Positions 35,831 to 43,191 of a DNA stretch of 64,000 nucleotides are shown piece after piece. Numbering within the stretch: the first letter of the stretch is position 1; every line of letters begins with the position of its first letter. The DNA comes from Bifidobacterium moukalabense DSM 27321 (lineage in GTDB: Bacteria; Actinomycetota; Actinomycetes; Actinomycetales; Bifidobacteriaceae), in NCBI RefSeq assembly GCF_000522505.1, contig NZ_AZMV01000007.1:496001-560000 (forward strand), written 5' to 3'. The position numbers and the translations under genes are program-made. The notes beneath the pieces are model-generated. The model saw nothing but the letters and a program-made list of their open reading frames with translations, ran no database searches and was not told where the DNA came from.

Positions 35831-35867
35831 GAAACCCCTCGAAGGATTCGATCCTTCGAGGGGTTTC
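35831..35867. terminator. Bidirectional terminator between rpsI and glgX
   Basis: A 17-bp perfect stem (35831-35847 with 35851-35867) around TCG, flanked by short T/A runs, between convergent genes. Confidence 0.88.
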
Positions 35868-35882
35868 CTTGTTGTGGGGCGA

Positions 35883-38333
35883 TCAGTCGGTGGGCATCTG
35901 CTGCATCACGCTGATGCTCAACGCGGGAACCGTCCACAAGGTCGGATCATCCACGCTTTCGGTGTCATAGAAGTCTTCGGACGCGGCCCTGTCGTCCGCA
36001 CCGGTGTGCCAGTACATCATATTCAGACGATGCAGATGATCGCTGAAACGTCCCGCCGGTTTGCTTTCCGACTCCTCATCCAGCTCGGCCACACGTTCCA
36101 CCGACATGCCCTGACCGGGGTATTCACCTGAAATTTCGGCGGAGGACCAGACCATCTCCCATTCCTTGTCGGCCGGCAGATGGAAGCGGGAGACCTCGTC
36201 GGAACCGTTGATCAGGATCATCAGGTTCGAGCCGTCAGGGGAGAGCAGTTGCATGGCGAAGGCGCGTACCGCGGGATTCGTCCAATCGGCATCGTGCGGA
36301 GCGTGGCCGTTCGGCAGGAACCAGTGCACGCGATCGGAGCGCTTGAGCAGGCCGATTTCGCTCAGCCTGGTGAAGAAATCCTCATGATCGTACAGATCGC
36401 GGGATTTGCGCAACGCAATCAGACGCGACACCAGGTCGAACTGCCTGAGTTCCGGCGTCTGCTCAGTGCTGTACAGCCAATCCCAATCCAGCCATGTGGT
36501 CGGATTGTCCTGCATGTAGGCATTGTTGTTGCCGTTCTGCGAATTGGCGAATTCGTCTCCTGAAAGCAGCATCGGAGTGCCCAACGACAGCAACAGCATG
36601 CCGAGCATGTTCGCCATGGCCCGTTCGCGCTGTTGGATGATGATCGGATCGTCGCTGGGGCCTTCGTAGCCGAAGTTGACCGAATGATTGTCGTTGGTGC
36701 CGTCGCGATTGTCTTCGCCGTTGTTCTCATTGTGCTTGTTGCGGTAGCGCGTCAGGTCGGCCAGGGTAAAGCCGTCATGGCAGGTCACGTAATTCACGGA
36801 GGCGGTCGAGCCGCGTCCGGGATCGGTGGCGAACAGATCGGCCGAACCGCATAGGCGGGTAGCCATCTCCTGCATGGTCACCACACCTGATTCGCCACCG
36901 CGATTGCGTTCCACGTCGGTCAACCAGAATCTGCGTGTGGTATCGCGGAACCGGTCGTTCCATTCGGCGAACGGAATGCCGAACTGGCCGGTACGCCAAC
37001 CTCCCGGTCCGACGTCCCACGGCTCCATGATCATCTTCAGATTGCCCAGCAGCATGTCGGAGCGCAGCGCATACAGGAACGGATGGTAGCTGGTGAAATC
37101 ACCGTCGAGGCGGGCCAGCGTGGCCGCCAGGTCGAAACGGAAACCGTCTATGCCGATGCGTTTGGCCCAGTATCGCAGGGAATCCACCGCGAAGGTGACG
37201 ACATGCGTGTTGGTGAAGTCGAGCGTATTGCCGCAGCCGGTGGTGTCGTACAGGCGGCTGATCTTCTCCTTGTTGCGCCTGTAGTAGGAGAGGTTGTCAA
37301 GGCCGCGCCAGCAGATGGTGGGGCCTTCCGGCCCGGATTCGCAGGTGTGGTTGTAGACCACGTCCATGATCACTTCGAAGCCCGCCTCGTGCAGGGCCCG
37401 CACCATGTCGATGACTTCCTTGCGTACCGCCGCGGCTCCGGCCTCCTGCGCAGCCTTGGTGGCGTACGAGGGCTCCGGGGTGAAATATCCGAGCGTGGAA
37501 TAGCCCCAATAATTGGTACGGCCTTGTTCCTGCAGGAACAGTTCCGGCTGCTTGGCCTGGATCGGCAATAGCTCGATGGAGGTCACACCCAGATCCTGCA
37601 GATAGGAGAGCGTCGAGGGGTGGGCCAGACCCGCGTAGGTGCCGCGCAATTCCTTCGGCAGCCACGGTGCATTGGCCGTGAATCCTTTGACATGTAGCTC
37701 GTAGATGACGGTTTTGCTCCATGACACATGCGGATGCGACGGCTCACCTTCATGCTTGTTCGCGTCGCGATCGTCGATGGCTACGGAAACCGGCATATGG
37801 CCGAGTGAGTCGACGGTGCTCATCGGGCCGAACGGCGAACCCTTGACCCTGCCCCTCACGACCTCGCATGCGTAGGCGAAGGCGCCTGGGTCAAGCCTCA
37901 TCGAGCCGTCGATGCCTTTCGCGTAAGGGTCGAGCAGCAGCTTGTACGGGTTGAAACTCACCCCGTGGTTCGGATCCCACGGGCCATTCACACGGTAGCC
38001 GTAATGCATGCCGTCCCACGCCTTGGGCACATGTACATACCACAGGCCGTAATTCGGGCCGTCCATCATGAACAGCGTCTCCCGCAGATTGAGTGAGGGG
38101 ACGCGCCTGGTGCAGACCTTCTGCGATTGGGCCTGTTCGATGAACGTGATGTCCGGTTCGTTGAACAGACGTACCGCCTCGGCGTAGAAGGCACTGGGCT
38201 GATCGAGTGGCTCAAGTACGCAAAACCACATCTGATCCGCGGTCTCGGAACGGACTACCGCGTCCGCGCCACCATCATCGGTGAAATAGAGACCAGGTCG
38301 GGTTGCGTAACGATGCAAGGGTGGGTTTCTCAT
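35883..38333 (-). CDS. glgX: Glycogen debranching enzyme GlgX (isoamylase-type, GH13)
   Basis: 816 residues. An N-terminal CBM48-like domain is followed by the GH13 barrel: VIMDVVYNHTCESG (region I), GFRFDLAATLARLDG with the nucleophile Asp (region II), MIMEPWDVGPGGWRTGQFG with the acid/base Glu (region III) and YVTCHDGFTLADLTRY (region IV, His-Asp). It cleaves alpha-1,6 branches of glycogen or limit dextrins. TACAAT ends 6 nt before ATG 38333 with no Shine-Dalgarno, suggesting a leaderless mRNA. Together with malQ it points to storage-glucan metabolism. Confidence 0.93.
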   Translation of the reverse strand: MRNPPLHRYATRPGLYFTDDGGADAVVRSETADQMWFCVLEPLDQPSAFYAEAVRLFNEPDITFIEQAQSQKVCTRRVPSLNLRETLFMMDGPNYGLWYVHVPKAWDGMHYGYRVNGPWDPNHGVSFNPYKLLLDPYAKGIDGSMRLDPGAFAYACEVVRGRVKGSPFGPMSTVDSLGHMPVSVAIDDRDANKHEGEPSHPHVSWSKTVIYELHVKGFTANAPWLPKELRGTYAGLAHPSTLSYLQDLGVTSIELLPIQAKQPELFLQEQGRTNYWGYSTLGYFTPEPSYATKAAQEAGAAAVRKEVIDMVRALHEAGFEVIMDVVYNHTCESGPEGPTICWRGLDNLSYYRRNKEKISRLYDTTGCGNTLDFTNTHVVTFAVDSLRYWAKRIGIDGFRFDLAATLARLDGDFTSYHPFLYALRSDMLLGNLKMIMEPWDVGPGGWRTGQFGIPFAEWNDRFRDTTRRFWLTDVERNRGGESGVVTMQEMATRLCGSADLFATDPGRGSTASVNYVTCHDGFTLADLTRYRNKHNENNGEDNRDGTNDNHSVNFGYEGPSDDPIIIQQRERAMANMLGMLLLSLGTPMLLSGDEFANSQNGNNNAYMQDNPTTWLDWDWLYSTEQTPELRQFDLVSRLIALRKSRDLYDHEDFFTRLSEIGLLKRSDRVHWFLPNGHAPHDADWTNPAVRAFAMQLLSPDGSNLMILINGSDEVSRFHLPADKEWEMVWSSAEISGEYPGQGMSVERVAELDEESESKPAGRFSDHLHRLNMMYWHTGADDRAASEDFYDTESVDDPTLWTVPALSISVMQQMPTD

Positions 38334-38506
38334 AGACCTATTGTAAGCGACGGAGCGCGTTGACCGTTTGACTTTAGGGGGTGGGTGTCATCCGAAGACC
38401 AGCCGTCGGCGTCCGGTCGCGGTGTACGGATTCTTGTTTTTTGTGATGATGAGTGCCTCCGACATTGGGGGATCCTTGATATTCCGCGCGACACGCTATG
38501 CAAAAC

Positions 38507-38553
38507 ACTTTAAGAAAAGGAATTTGTAAAACTATTTAAAAAAAGCGTATAGT
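38507..38553 (+). promoter_or_regulatory. Promoter and candidate ROK operators of the polyol operon
   Basis: TTGTAA (38524-38529), 18 bp, TATAGT (38548-38553) form a promoter 75 bp before the dehydrogenase. Two A/T-rich imperfect palindromes overlap it: ACTTTAAGAAAAG (38507-38519) just upstream and ACTATTTAAAAAAAGC (38531-38546) inside the spacer. They resemble the element in the ROK gene's own promoter. The rest of the 290-bp gap to glgX shows nothing else. Confidence 0.55.
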
Positions 38554-38627
38554 GTGAGCCATCACGCAGAAGGATCTGCGGGAGGATAACGAAAGAACAC
38601 AAACTTTCAGTGCGGAAAGGAACAATC

Positions 38628-39632
38628 ATGAAGGCTCTGGTGCTTACCGGCGTAAAGGAATTCGAGATTCAGGACCTGGACACTCCTGAGATTCTGCCGA
38701 ACGAGGTACTGATCAACACCGCGTATGCGGGTGTGTGCGGCACCGATCACGATCTGTATGCGGGCCGCCCGGGCTCGGCCTCCGCGGTTCCGCCGATCGT
38801 GCTTGGCCATGAGAACTCCGGTGTCGTTGCCGCGGTCGGTTCCGAGGTCACCAACGTCAAGGTCGGCGATCGGGTGGCGGTCGATCCGAACATCTACTGC
38901 GGCCAGTGCGAATACTGCCTGACCCAGCGCCCGGAACTGTGCGATCATCTGAGCGCCGTCGGCGTCACCCGTGACGGCGGTCTGGCCGAACAGTTCACTG
39001 CTCCGGCCACCGTGGTCTACAAACTGCCCGACAACGTCTCCCTGCGCGACGCCGCCGCCATCGAGCCTGTTTCCTGCGCCGTGCATGGCCTTGATCTGCT
39101 CAGGCTGCGCCCATACCAGAAGGCCCTGGTCATCGGCGACGGCTTCATGGGCCAGATCTTCGCCCAGCTGCTGCAGGCCTATGGTGTGCATCAGGTCGAT
39201 CTGGCGGGCATCTTCGATGAGAAGCTGGAACGCAACAAGGCCCAGTTCGGCGTCACCGAAACCTACAATACGACCCGCGAACGGATTCCTTCCGACGCCT
39301 ATGACATCATCGTCGAGGCCGTCGGGCTTCCGTCGACGCAGGCACAGGCCGTCTCCACCGCCAAGAAGGGGGCCCAGGTGCTGATGTTCGGCGTCGGCCC
39401 GCAGGAGGCCCATTTCGAGATGAACACCTACGACATCTACAAGAAGCAGCTGACCATCCAGGGGTCCTTCATCAACCCGCTGACCTTCCGTGACGCCATC
39501 TCGCTGGTTTCGTCGGGCAAGATGAACATCGGTGGATTGATCAGCCACGAGCTCGGACTCGAAGAGGTGCAGGATTTCCTCGATGGCAGGATCTCCGGCG
39601 TTTCCAAGGCCGTTGTCAAGATCGGAGACTGA
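38628..39632 (+). CDS. Zinc-dependent medium-chain dehydrogenase (polyol/sorbitol type)
   Basis: 334 residues. Catalytic zinc ligands C ([13 protein letters not shown]), HE ([13 protein letters not shown]) and the structural-zinc Cys set in [18 protein letters not shown] identify the MDR family. The Rossmann region [18 protein letters not shown] replaces the usual GxGxxG Gly-rich loop with GDGFMG. The best match is with sugar-alcohol dehydrogenases (arabinitol, ribitol, sorbitol). ATG 38628 has GGAAAGGAAC upstream. It is followed by a polyol permease, and the pair is likely induced by a sugar alcohol. Confidence 0.87.
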   Translation: MKALVLTGVKEFEIQDLDTPEILPNEVLINTAYAGVCGTDHDLYAGRPGSASAVPPIVLGHENSGVVAAVGSEVTNVKVGDRVAVDPNIYCGQCEYCLTQRPELCDHLSAVGVTRDGGLAEQFTAPATVVYKLPDNVSLRDAAAIEPVSCAVHGLDLLRLRPYQKALVIGDGFMGQIFAQLLQAYGVHQVDLAGIFDEKLERNKAQFGVTETYNTTRERIPSDAYDIIVEAVGLPSTQAQAVSTAKKGAQVLMFGVGPQEAHFEMNTYDIYKKQLTIQGSFINPLTFRDAISLVSSGKMNIGGLISHELGLEEVQDFLDGRISGVSKAVVKIGD

Positions 39633-39662
39633 CCTTATAGGGGGTGTGATTTCCGGTGCTTA

Positions 39663-39738
39663 TGGCCGCCGCCCATCCCCTCCTGCGGCGGCCACCCCCG
39701 TACAGACCAGGGGCCACGGCGATGAGGCCGTGGTCCCC
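39663..39738 (+). other. Two consecutive GC-rich hairpins between dehydrogenase and permease genes
   Basis: Stem 1: TGGCCGCCGC (39663-39672) with GCGGCGGCCA (39685-39694). Stem 2: GGGGCCACGGC (39710-39720) with GCCGTGGTCCCC (39727-39738, one bulge). No T-run follows, so they are more likely to modulate expression or mRNA stability in the operon than to end it. Confidence 0.55.
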
Positions 39739-39809
39739 GCATCCAAACCCTTAATGATGATTCGGACGATTTCCTCAATGCTGAATGGAAATCGAGTAAA
39801 GGTGCTCAC

Positions 39810-41141
39810 ATGATCAGGATTCTTGAACGACTGGGTGTTCCCCGCTCCTTGATGCTTGGCTTTCTTGCCGTCGCGATCTTTATGACCGGTGATGGCTTCG
39901 AACTGACGTTCCTGTCGAAATTCATGGTGGATCAGGGTTTCACCTCATCCCAGGCCTCGCTGTTGGTCACTGTATATGGCCTGTTCGCGGCGCTCGGCGG
40001 GTGGTCGGCCGGTGTGTTGGCCGAAATGTTCGGCGCGCGCAGGGTCATGATGTTCGGTGCGTGCTGGTGGATCGGCGTGCACCTGCTGTTCCTCGGCGTT
40101 GCCATTCCAAGCCATATCTACCTGTTAATCCTCGGCCTGTATGCCCTGCGAGGCATCGGCTACCCGCTGTTCATCTACAGTTTCGTGGTATTGATGGCGC
40201 AATACATCTCTCCGGCCAGGCTGGCTTCGGCCACGGGCTTCTTCTGGACCTGCTTCTCCCTGGGCATCGGTGTGTTCGGCGCCTATCTGCCGAGTTTCAT
40301 CATGCCGGTTTTCGGCGAGTACAGGACCTTCTGGTTCGCATTGCCCTTCTCCATCGTCGGCACCGTCATGTGCTTCTTCTTCGTGCCGAAGAACAAGGTC
40401 GTCAAAGGTGAGGGATTGAGCCGCAAGGAGCAGCTGAAGGAACTGACCGCAGGCGCCACCATCCTGGTCACGAATCGTAAGATCCTCATCTGTGCCATCA
40501 TCCGCATCATCAACAATCTGCTGCTGTACGGCTTCCCCGTCATCATGCCGCTCTACCTGTGCACCGCGCACAACGGTGGCATCAACATCTTCAAGACCGA
40601 GGAATGGATGCGCATCTGGGGATTCGTGTTCGTGGTCACGCTGATCTTCAACACCTTCTGGGGCTGGTTCATGGACCGCTTCGGCTGGGTGTGGCCGATG
40701 CGCTGGTTCGGGTGTGCGGTGCTCGCCATCGGTTCCGTGGCGTTCTATTACATTCCGCAATGGTTCGGTGCGAATGCGCTGATGATGATCGTCGCCTCGG
40801 TCATCGTGGGCATCGGCACCTGTGCCTTCTCGTCCCTCCCGACCATCATGACGCTGTATGCCGGTGAAGGCAAGCAGGGCGCGGCTCTTTCCGCATATAA
40901 TCTCGCCGCCGGCCTCACCACGTTCGCGGGCCCCGGCATCGCGACGATACTGCTTCCGACCATCGGCTACGGCGGCGTGTGCTGGACCTATGCCGCACTG
41001 TACGTGCTGGCGTTCGTGCTGACGTTATTCATCCGCCCGAAGCAGCCCGGCTTCGACAGCCATGGCCACCGCATCAGGCACACGGCTTCACCAAGGGTCT
41101 GCGCGGAAGAGATCGAGAAAGTCGCGAAGGCCGCCGCCTGA
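39810..41141 (+). CDS. MFS polyol permease (RbtT/DalT/CsbX family)
   Basis: 443 residues, 12 membrane spans. The N-terminal FMTGDGFELTFLSKFMVDQG, GLFAALGGWSAGVLAEMFGARR and LYALRGIGYPLFIYSFVVLM segments match the ribitol/D-arabinitol transporter branch of the MFS. It imports a sugar alcohol for the upstream dehydrogenase. The start ATG at 39810 has only weak AAAGGTG upstream. Two hairpins lie in the 177-bp gap before it. Confidence 0.82.
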   Translation: MIRILERLGVPRSLMLGFLAVAIFMTGDGFELTFLSKFMVDQGFTSSQASLLVTVYGLFAALGGWSAGVLAEMFGARRVMMFGACWWIGVHLLFLGVAIPSHIYLLILGLYALRGIGYPLFIYSFVVLMAQYISPARLASATGFFWTCFSLGIGVFGAYLPSFIMPVFGEYRTFWFALPFSIVGTVMCFFFVPKNKVVKGEGLSRKEQLKELTAGATILVTNRKILICAIIRIINNLLLYGFPVIMPLYLCTAHNGGINIFKTEEWMRIWGFVFVVTLIFNTFWGWFMDRFGWVWPMRWFGCAVLAIGSVAFYYIPQWFGANALMMIVASVIVGIGTCAFSSLPTIMTLYAGEGKQGAALSAYNLAAGLTTFAGPGIATILLPTIGYGGVCWTYAALYVLAFVLTLFIRPKQPGFDSHGHRIRHTASPRVCAEEIEKVAKAAA

Positions 41142-41244
41142 TTCGTGGATCGGGCCATGCCGCCGGTCATCATCTTCGGCAGGCCGTATCGATTACGGCC
41201 ATTGCCGTTACCTCACATCAACTGATATACACAAGGAGAACATC

Positions 41245-41643
41245 ATGAACAAGCCCATGAACGCATTCACCACGGATCTGCAGCATTCCGGCATGGTCGC
41301 CAGGGATCTGGACGAGACCATCGCCTTCTACACCGAGAAGCTTGGCTTCGAGGTCGCCGGCATCTTCCATAACGGTGGGAATCGTTGCGCCTTCCTGCGG
41401 TATGGTCATCTGACCATCGAAACGTGGGAGGGCGAGCCGGCGCCGATGACCACCGGTGCCATCAACCATTGGGCTTTTGATACGCCCGACATCGAGGCGG
41501 CGTTCGAGAACGCGAAGAAGCTGGGGCTGAACTTCAAGGACGCCGAGATCCAGCACATCGACAGCTTCTGGGACCATGGCATCCGCTATTTCAATGTGTA
41601 TGGTCCCAACGGCGAGACCATTGAATTCTGCCAGATCGTCTGA
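41245..41643 (+). CDS. VOC-superfamily (glyoxalase/bleomycin-resistance-like) protein
   Basis: 132 residues. One vicinal-oxygen-chelate module: HSGMVARDLDETIAFYTEKL (metal His), GHLTIETWEGEP, INHWAFDTPDIEAAFENAKK (second His), and the C-terminal NVYGPNGETIEFCQ (metal Glu). It may detoxify or isomerise a product of polyol oxidation; the substrate is unknown. AAGGAG precedes ATG 41245. It abuts the stop of the convergent ROK gene with no gap. Confidence 0.83.
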   Translation: MNKPMNAFTTDLQHSGMVARDLDETIAFYTEKLGFEVAGIFHNGGNRCAFLRYGHLTIETWEGEPAPMTTGAINHWAFDTPDIEAAFENAKKLGLNFKDAEIQHIDSFWDHGIRYFNVYGPNGETIEFCQIV

Positions 41644-42783
41644 TCACGCCTCGCCGCCGCAGATCTCGTCGATGAAGGTCTGCACGAAGCGCAACGCCGC
41701 ACCGATCTCGTTCTGGTTCTCCAGGCACAGGCTCTTACGTAGCGTGAAATGGTCGGTGTGGAAGGCGCTGCGTTCCTCGACGAGTGTTTTGAGGGCGGCG
41801 ATGTCGTCGTCGTCGAGATAGTGCGCGGCCTCGCCGCCGATGATGATGTCGCCGGCCAGCATGGATCGGATGTTGCGGATGGCTTGCGCCACGTTGCCGA
41901 GCCATCCGTTGAAACGCTGCCGATGCTCCTGTTCGCCCTGCTCGAGCACGCTGAAGAAGCCGGATAGGCTTTCGCCGTCTTCGGTCAGGGCTTCGGGGGA
42001 GCAGTAGACGTCCATGCAACCACGCTGCCCGCAGTAGCATTCCCCTCCGTCCGGCCTCAGCGTCATGTGCTCGATGGTGCCGTTGCATAGGTTCGGTCCC
42101 TGATAGAGCTGGCCGTCGACGATGACGGCTCCACCCGGGCGAACCTCAAGATACACGCATACGGCGTCGGTGAGCGAATGGTCGAACCAAAGTTCGGCCA
42201 TGGCGGCGGCGTCGGAATCGTGGATCATGATGCATGGAAACTTCACGTTCTGCGCGATGGTGCCAAGCTGAAGGCCCGTATTGCCCATGATATTGCCGAA
42301 GGTGATGGTCTGTCCGTCCGCGGAGACGATGCCCTGGATGCTGAAGGCCACGCCGAGGATGCTGCTGCCGTTCTTTTCGATGCCCGCGGCGAAGGCGTTG
42401 ATGATGACGCCCATCTGCTGGTAATAGGCGTCGGTGTTGCGGTAGGGCAGGAGCTTGAACCTGCGTGAGATGACGTTGCCGCCGAGATCGACCGCGCACA
42501 GGGTCAATCCGTTGGCGCGCATGGTCACGCCGATTGCGGCTTTGGCGCTGCAGGCGAAGGCGAATGTCTGCGCCTTGCGTCCGCCGGTGGATTCGAGTTG
42601 CTCGCCTTTGCGGATGAGACCCTCACCTTCCAGCGTGCGCAGGTTCTGCGTGATGGTGGGCAGGCTCAGGTTCAGTTCGCGCTCCAGCATCTGTTTCGTG
42701 GCGGGGCCTTTGGAATAGAGATACGCCGTGATGGCGCGTTTGTTGAGTTCCTTGACGGATGCGGGAGGCGTCGTCTTCATCAT
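41644..42783 (-). CDS. ROK-family transcriptional regulator
   Basis: 379 residues. An N-terminal winged helix (KELNKRAITAYLYSKGPATK and LSLPTITQNLRTLEGEGLI) is followed by the sugar-kinase-like ROK fold with the zinc motif GECYCGQRGCMDVYCS and the conserved TIEHMT loop. ROK repressors bind DNA and release it on binding a sugar or its phosphate. It is convergent with the polyol genes it presumably controls. Tandem ATGs (42783, 42780) are the start. Its promoter contains a candidate operator, suggesting autorepression. Confidence 0.9.
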   Translation of the reverse strand: MMKTTPPASVKELNKRAITAYLYSKGPATKQMLERELNLSLPTITQNLRTLEGEGLIRKGEQLESTGGRKAQTFAFACSAKAAIGVTMRANGLTLCAVDLGGNVISRRFKLLPYRNTDAYYQQMGVIINAFAAGIEKNGSSILGVAFSIQGIVSADGQTITFGNIMGNTGLQLGTIAQNVKFPCIMIHDSDAAAMAELWFDHSLTDAVCVYLEVRPGGAVIVDGQLYQGPNLCNGTIEHMTLRPDGGECYCGQRGCMDVYCSPEALTEDGESLSGFFSVLEQGEQEHRQRFNGWLGNVAQAIRNIRSMLAGDIIIGGEAAHYLDDDDIAALKTLVEERSAFHTDHFTLRKSLCLENQNEIGAALRFVQTFIDEICGGEA

Positions 42784-42820
42784 TGAGCTCCGTTCGTGCT
42801 CCGTGGTCTATGGTCCTGGA

Positions 42821-42849
42821 ATTATCCTACTTTATAAAAGTATTTTCAA
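42821..42849 (-). promoter_or_regulatory. Promoter and candidate autoregulatory operator of the ROK gene
   Basis: Read on the minus strand: TTGAAA (42849-42844), exactly 17 bp, GATAAT (42826-42821). The spacer contains ACTTTTATAAAGT, a near-palindrome resembling the elements at the polyol promoter. A stronger copy, ACTTTTTTTAAAAGT, lies at 42883-42897. Confidence 0.7.
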
Positions 42850-43191
42850 GAAGTTGTGGCGTTTTGTCCAAAAGGAGAAATTACTTTTTTTAAAAGTTAT
42901 TGAAAAAAATTGTTGTTCACGTGTGTTTAATGTATTCATAATACGAACAAAATATAACAAAATGGTTGATTTGAGCGTGAGTATGTGTGAATCAGGCTGT
43001 GAAATGAACAAAAAAAAGCAAAGATTCAAACATTAAGTGCACGACACGACGCGCACTATACAAGCGTGCACAACTTAGGTAGATTGTGACTCAGGTCACA
43101 ACAGTGCCCGGTAATGTGTCCATCCGGCACGGGTGGATAGGAATAAATGAACACTGCTTTGCAAACCCCTAAGAATCGAGGAGGACTTCAA
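42850..43191 (+). other. A/T-rich intergenic region upstream of adhE
   Basis: About 340 bp without a credible gene. The left two thirds are strikingly A/T-rich with runs of T and A, unlike the rest of the window. The right part has GTGCAC repeats (about 43037-43073) around a TATACA hexamer, followed by the Rex-type palindrome. The long A/T tract probably serves regulation or DNA bending. Confidence 0.6.
43084..43101 (+). promoter_or_regulatory. Rex-type redox operator of adhE
   Basis: TTGTGACTCAGGTCACAA is a perfect 7-4-7 palindrome fitting TTGTGAnnnnnnTCACAA, the site of the NADH-sensing repressor Rex. It also fits the CRP/GlxR pattern TGTGAnnnnnnTCACA; Rex is preferred because adhE is a common Rex target. 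Confidence 0.7.

Noticed and set aside
38507..38553. CRE-like (LacI-family) operator at the polyol promoter
   Set aside because: The sequences are A/T-rich without the central CG of LacI-type sites and resemble the ROK promoter element instead.
42728..43036. Possible plus-strand gene in the A/T-rich region before adhE
   Set aside because: It crosses the ROK start and promoter; Lys/Phe/Ile-rich composition reflects the A/T-rich DNA, with no ribosome site.
43037..43073. GTGCAC repeats before adhE as a mobile-element end
   Set aside because: Short, unevenly spaced, no target duplication and no transposase; more likely promoter-proximal sequence.
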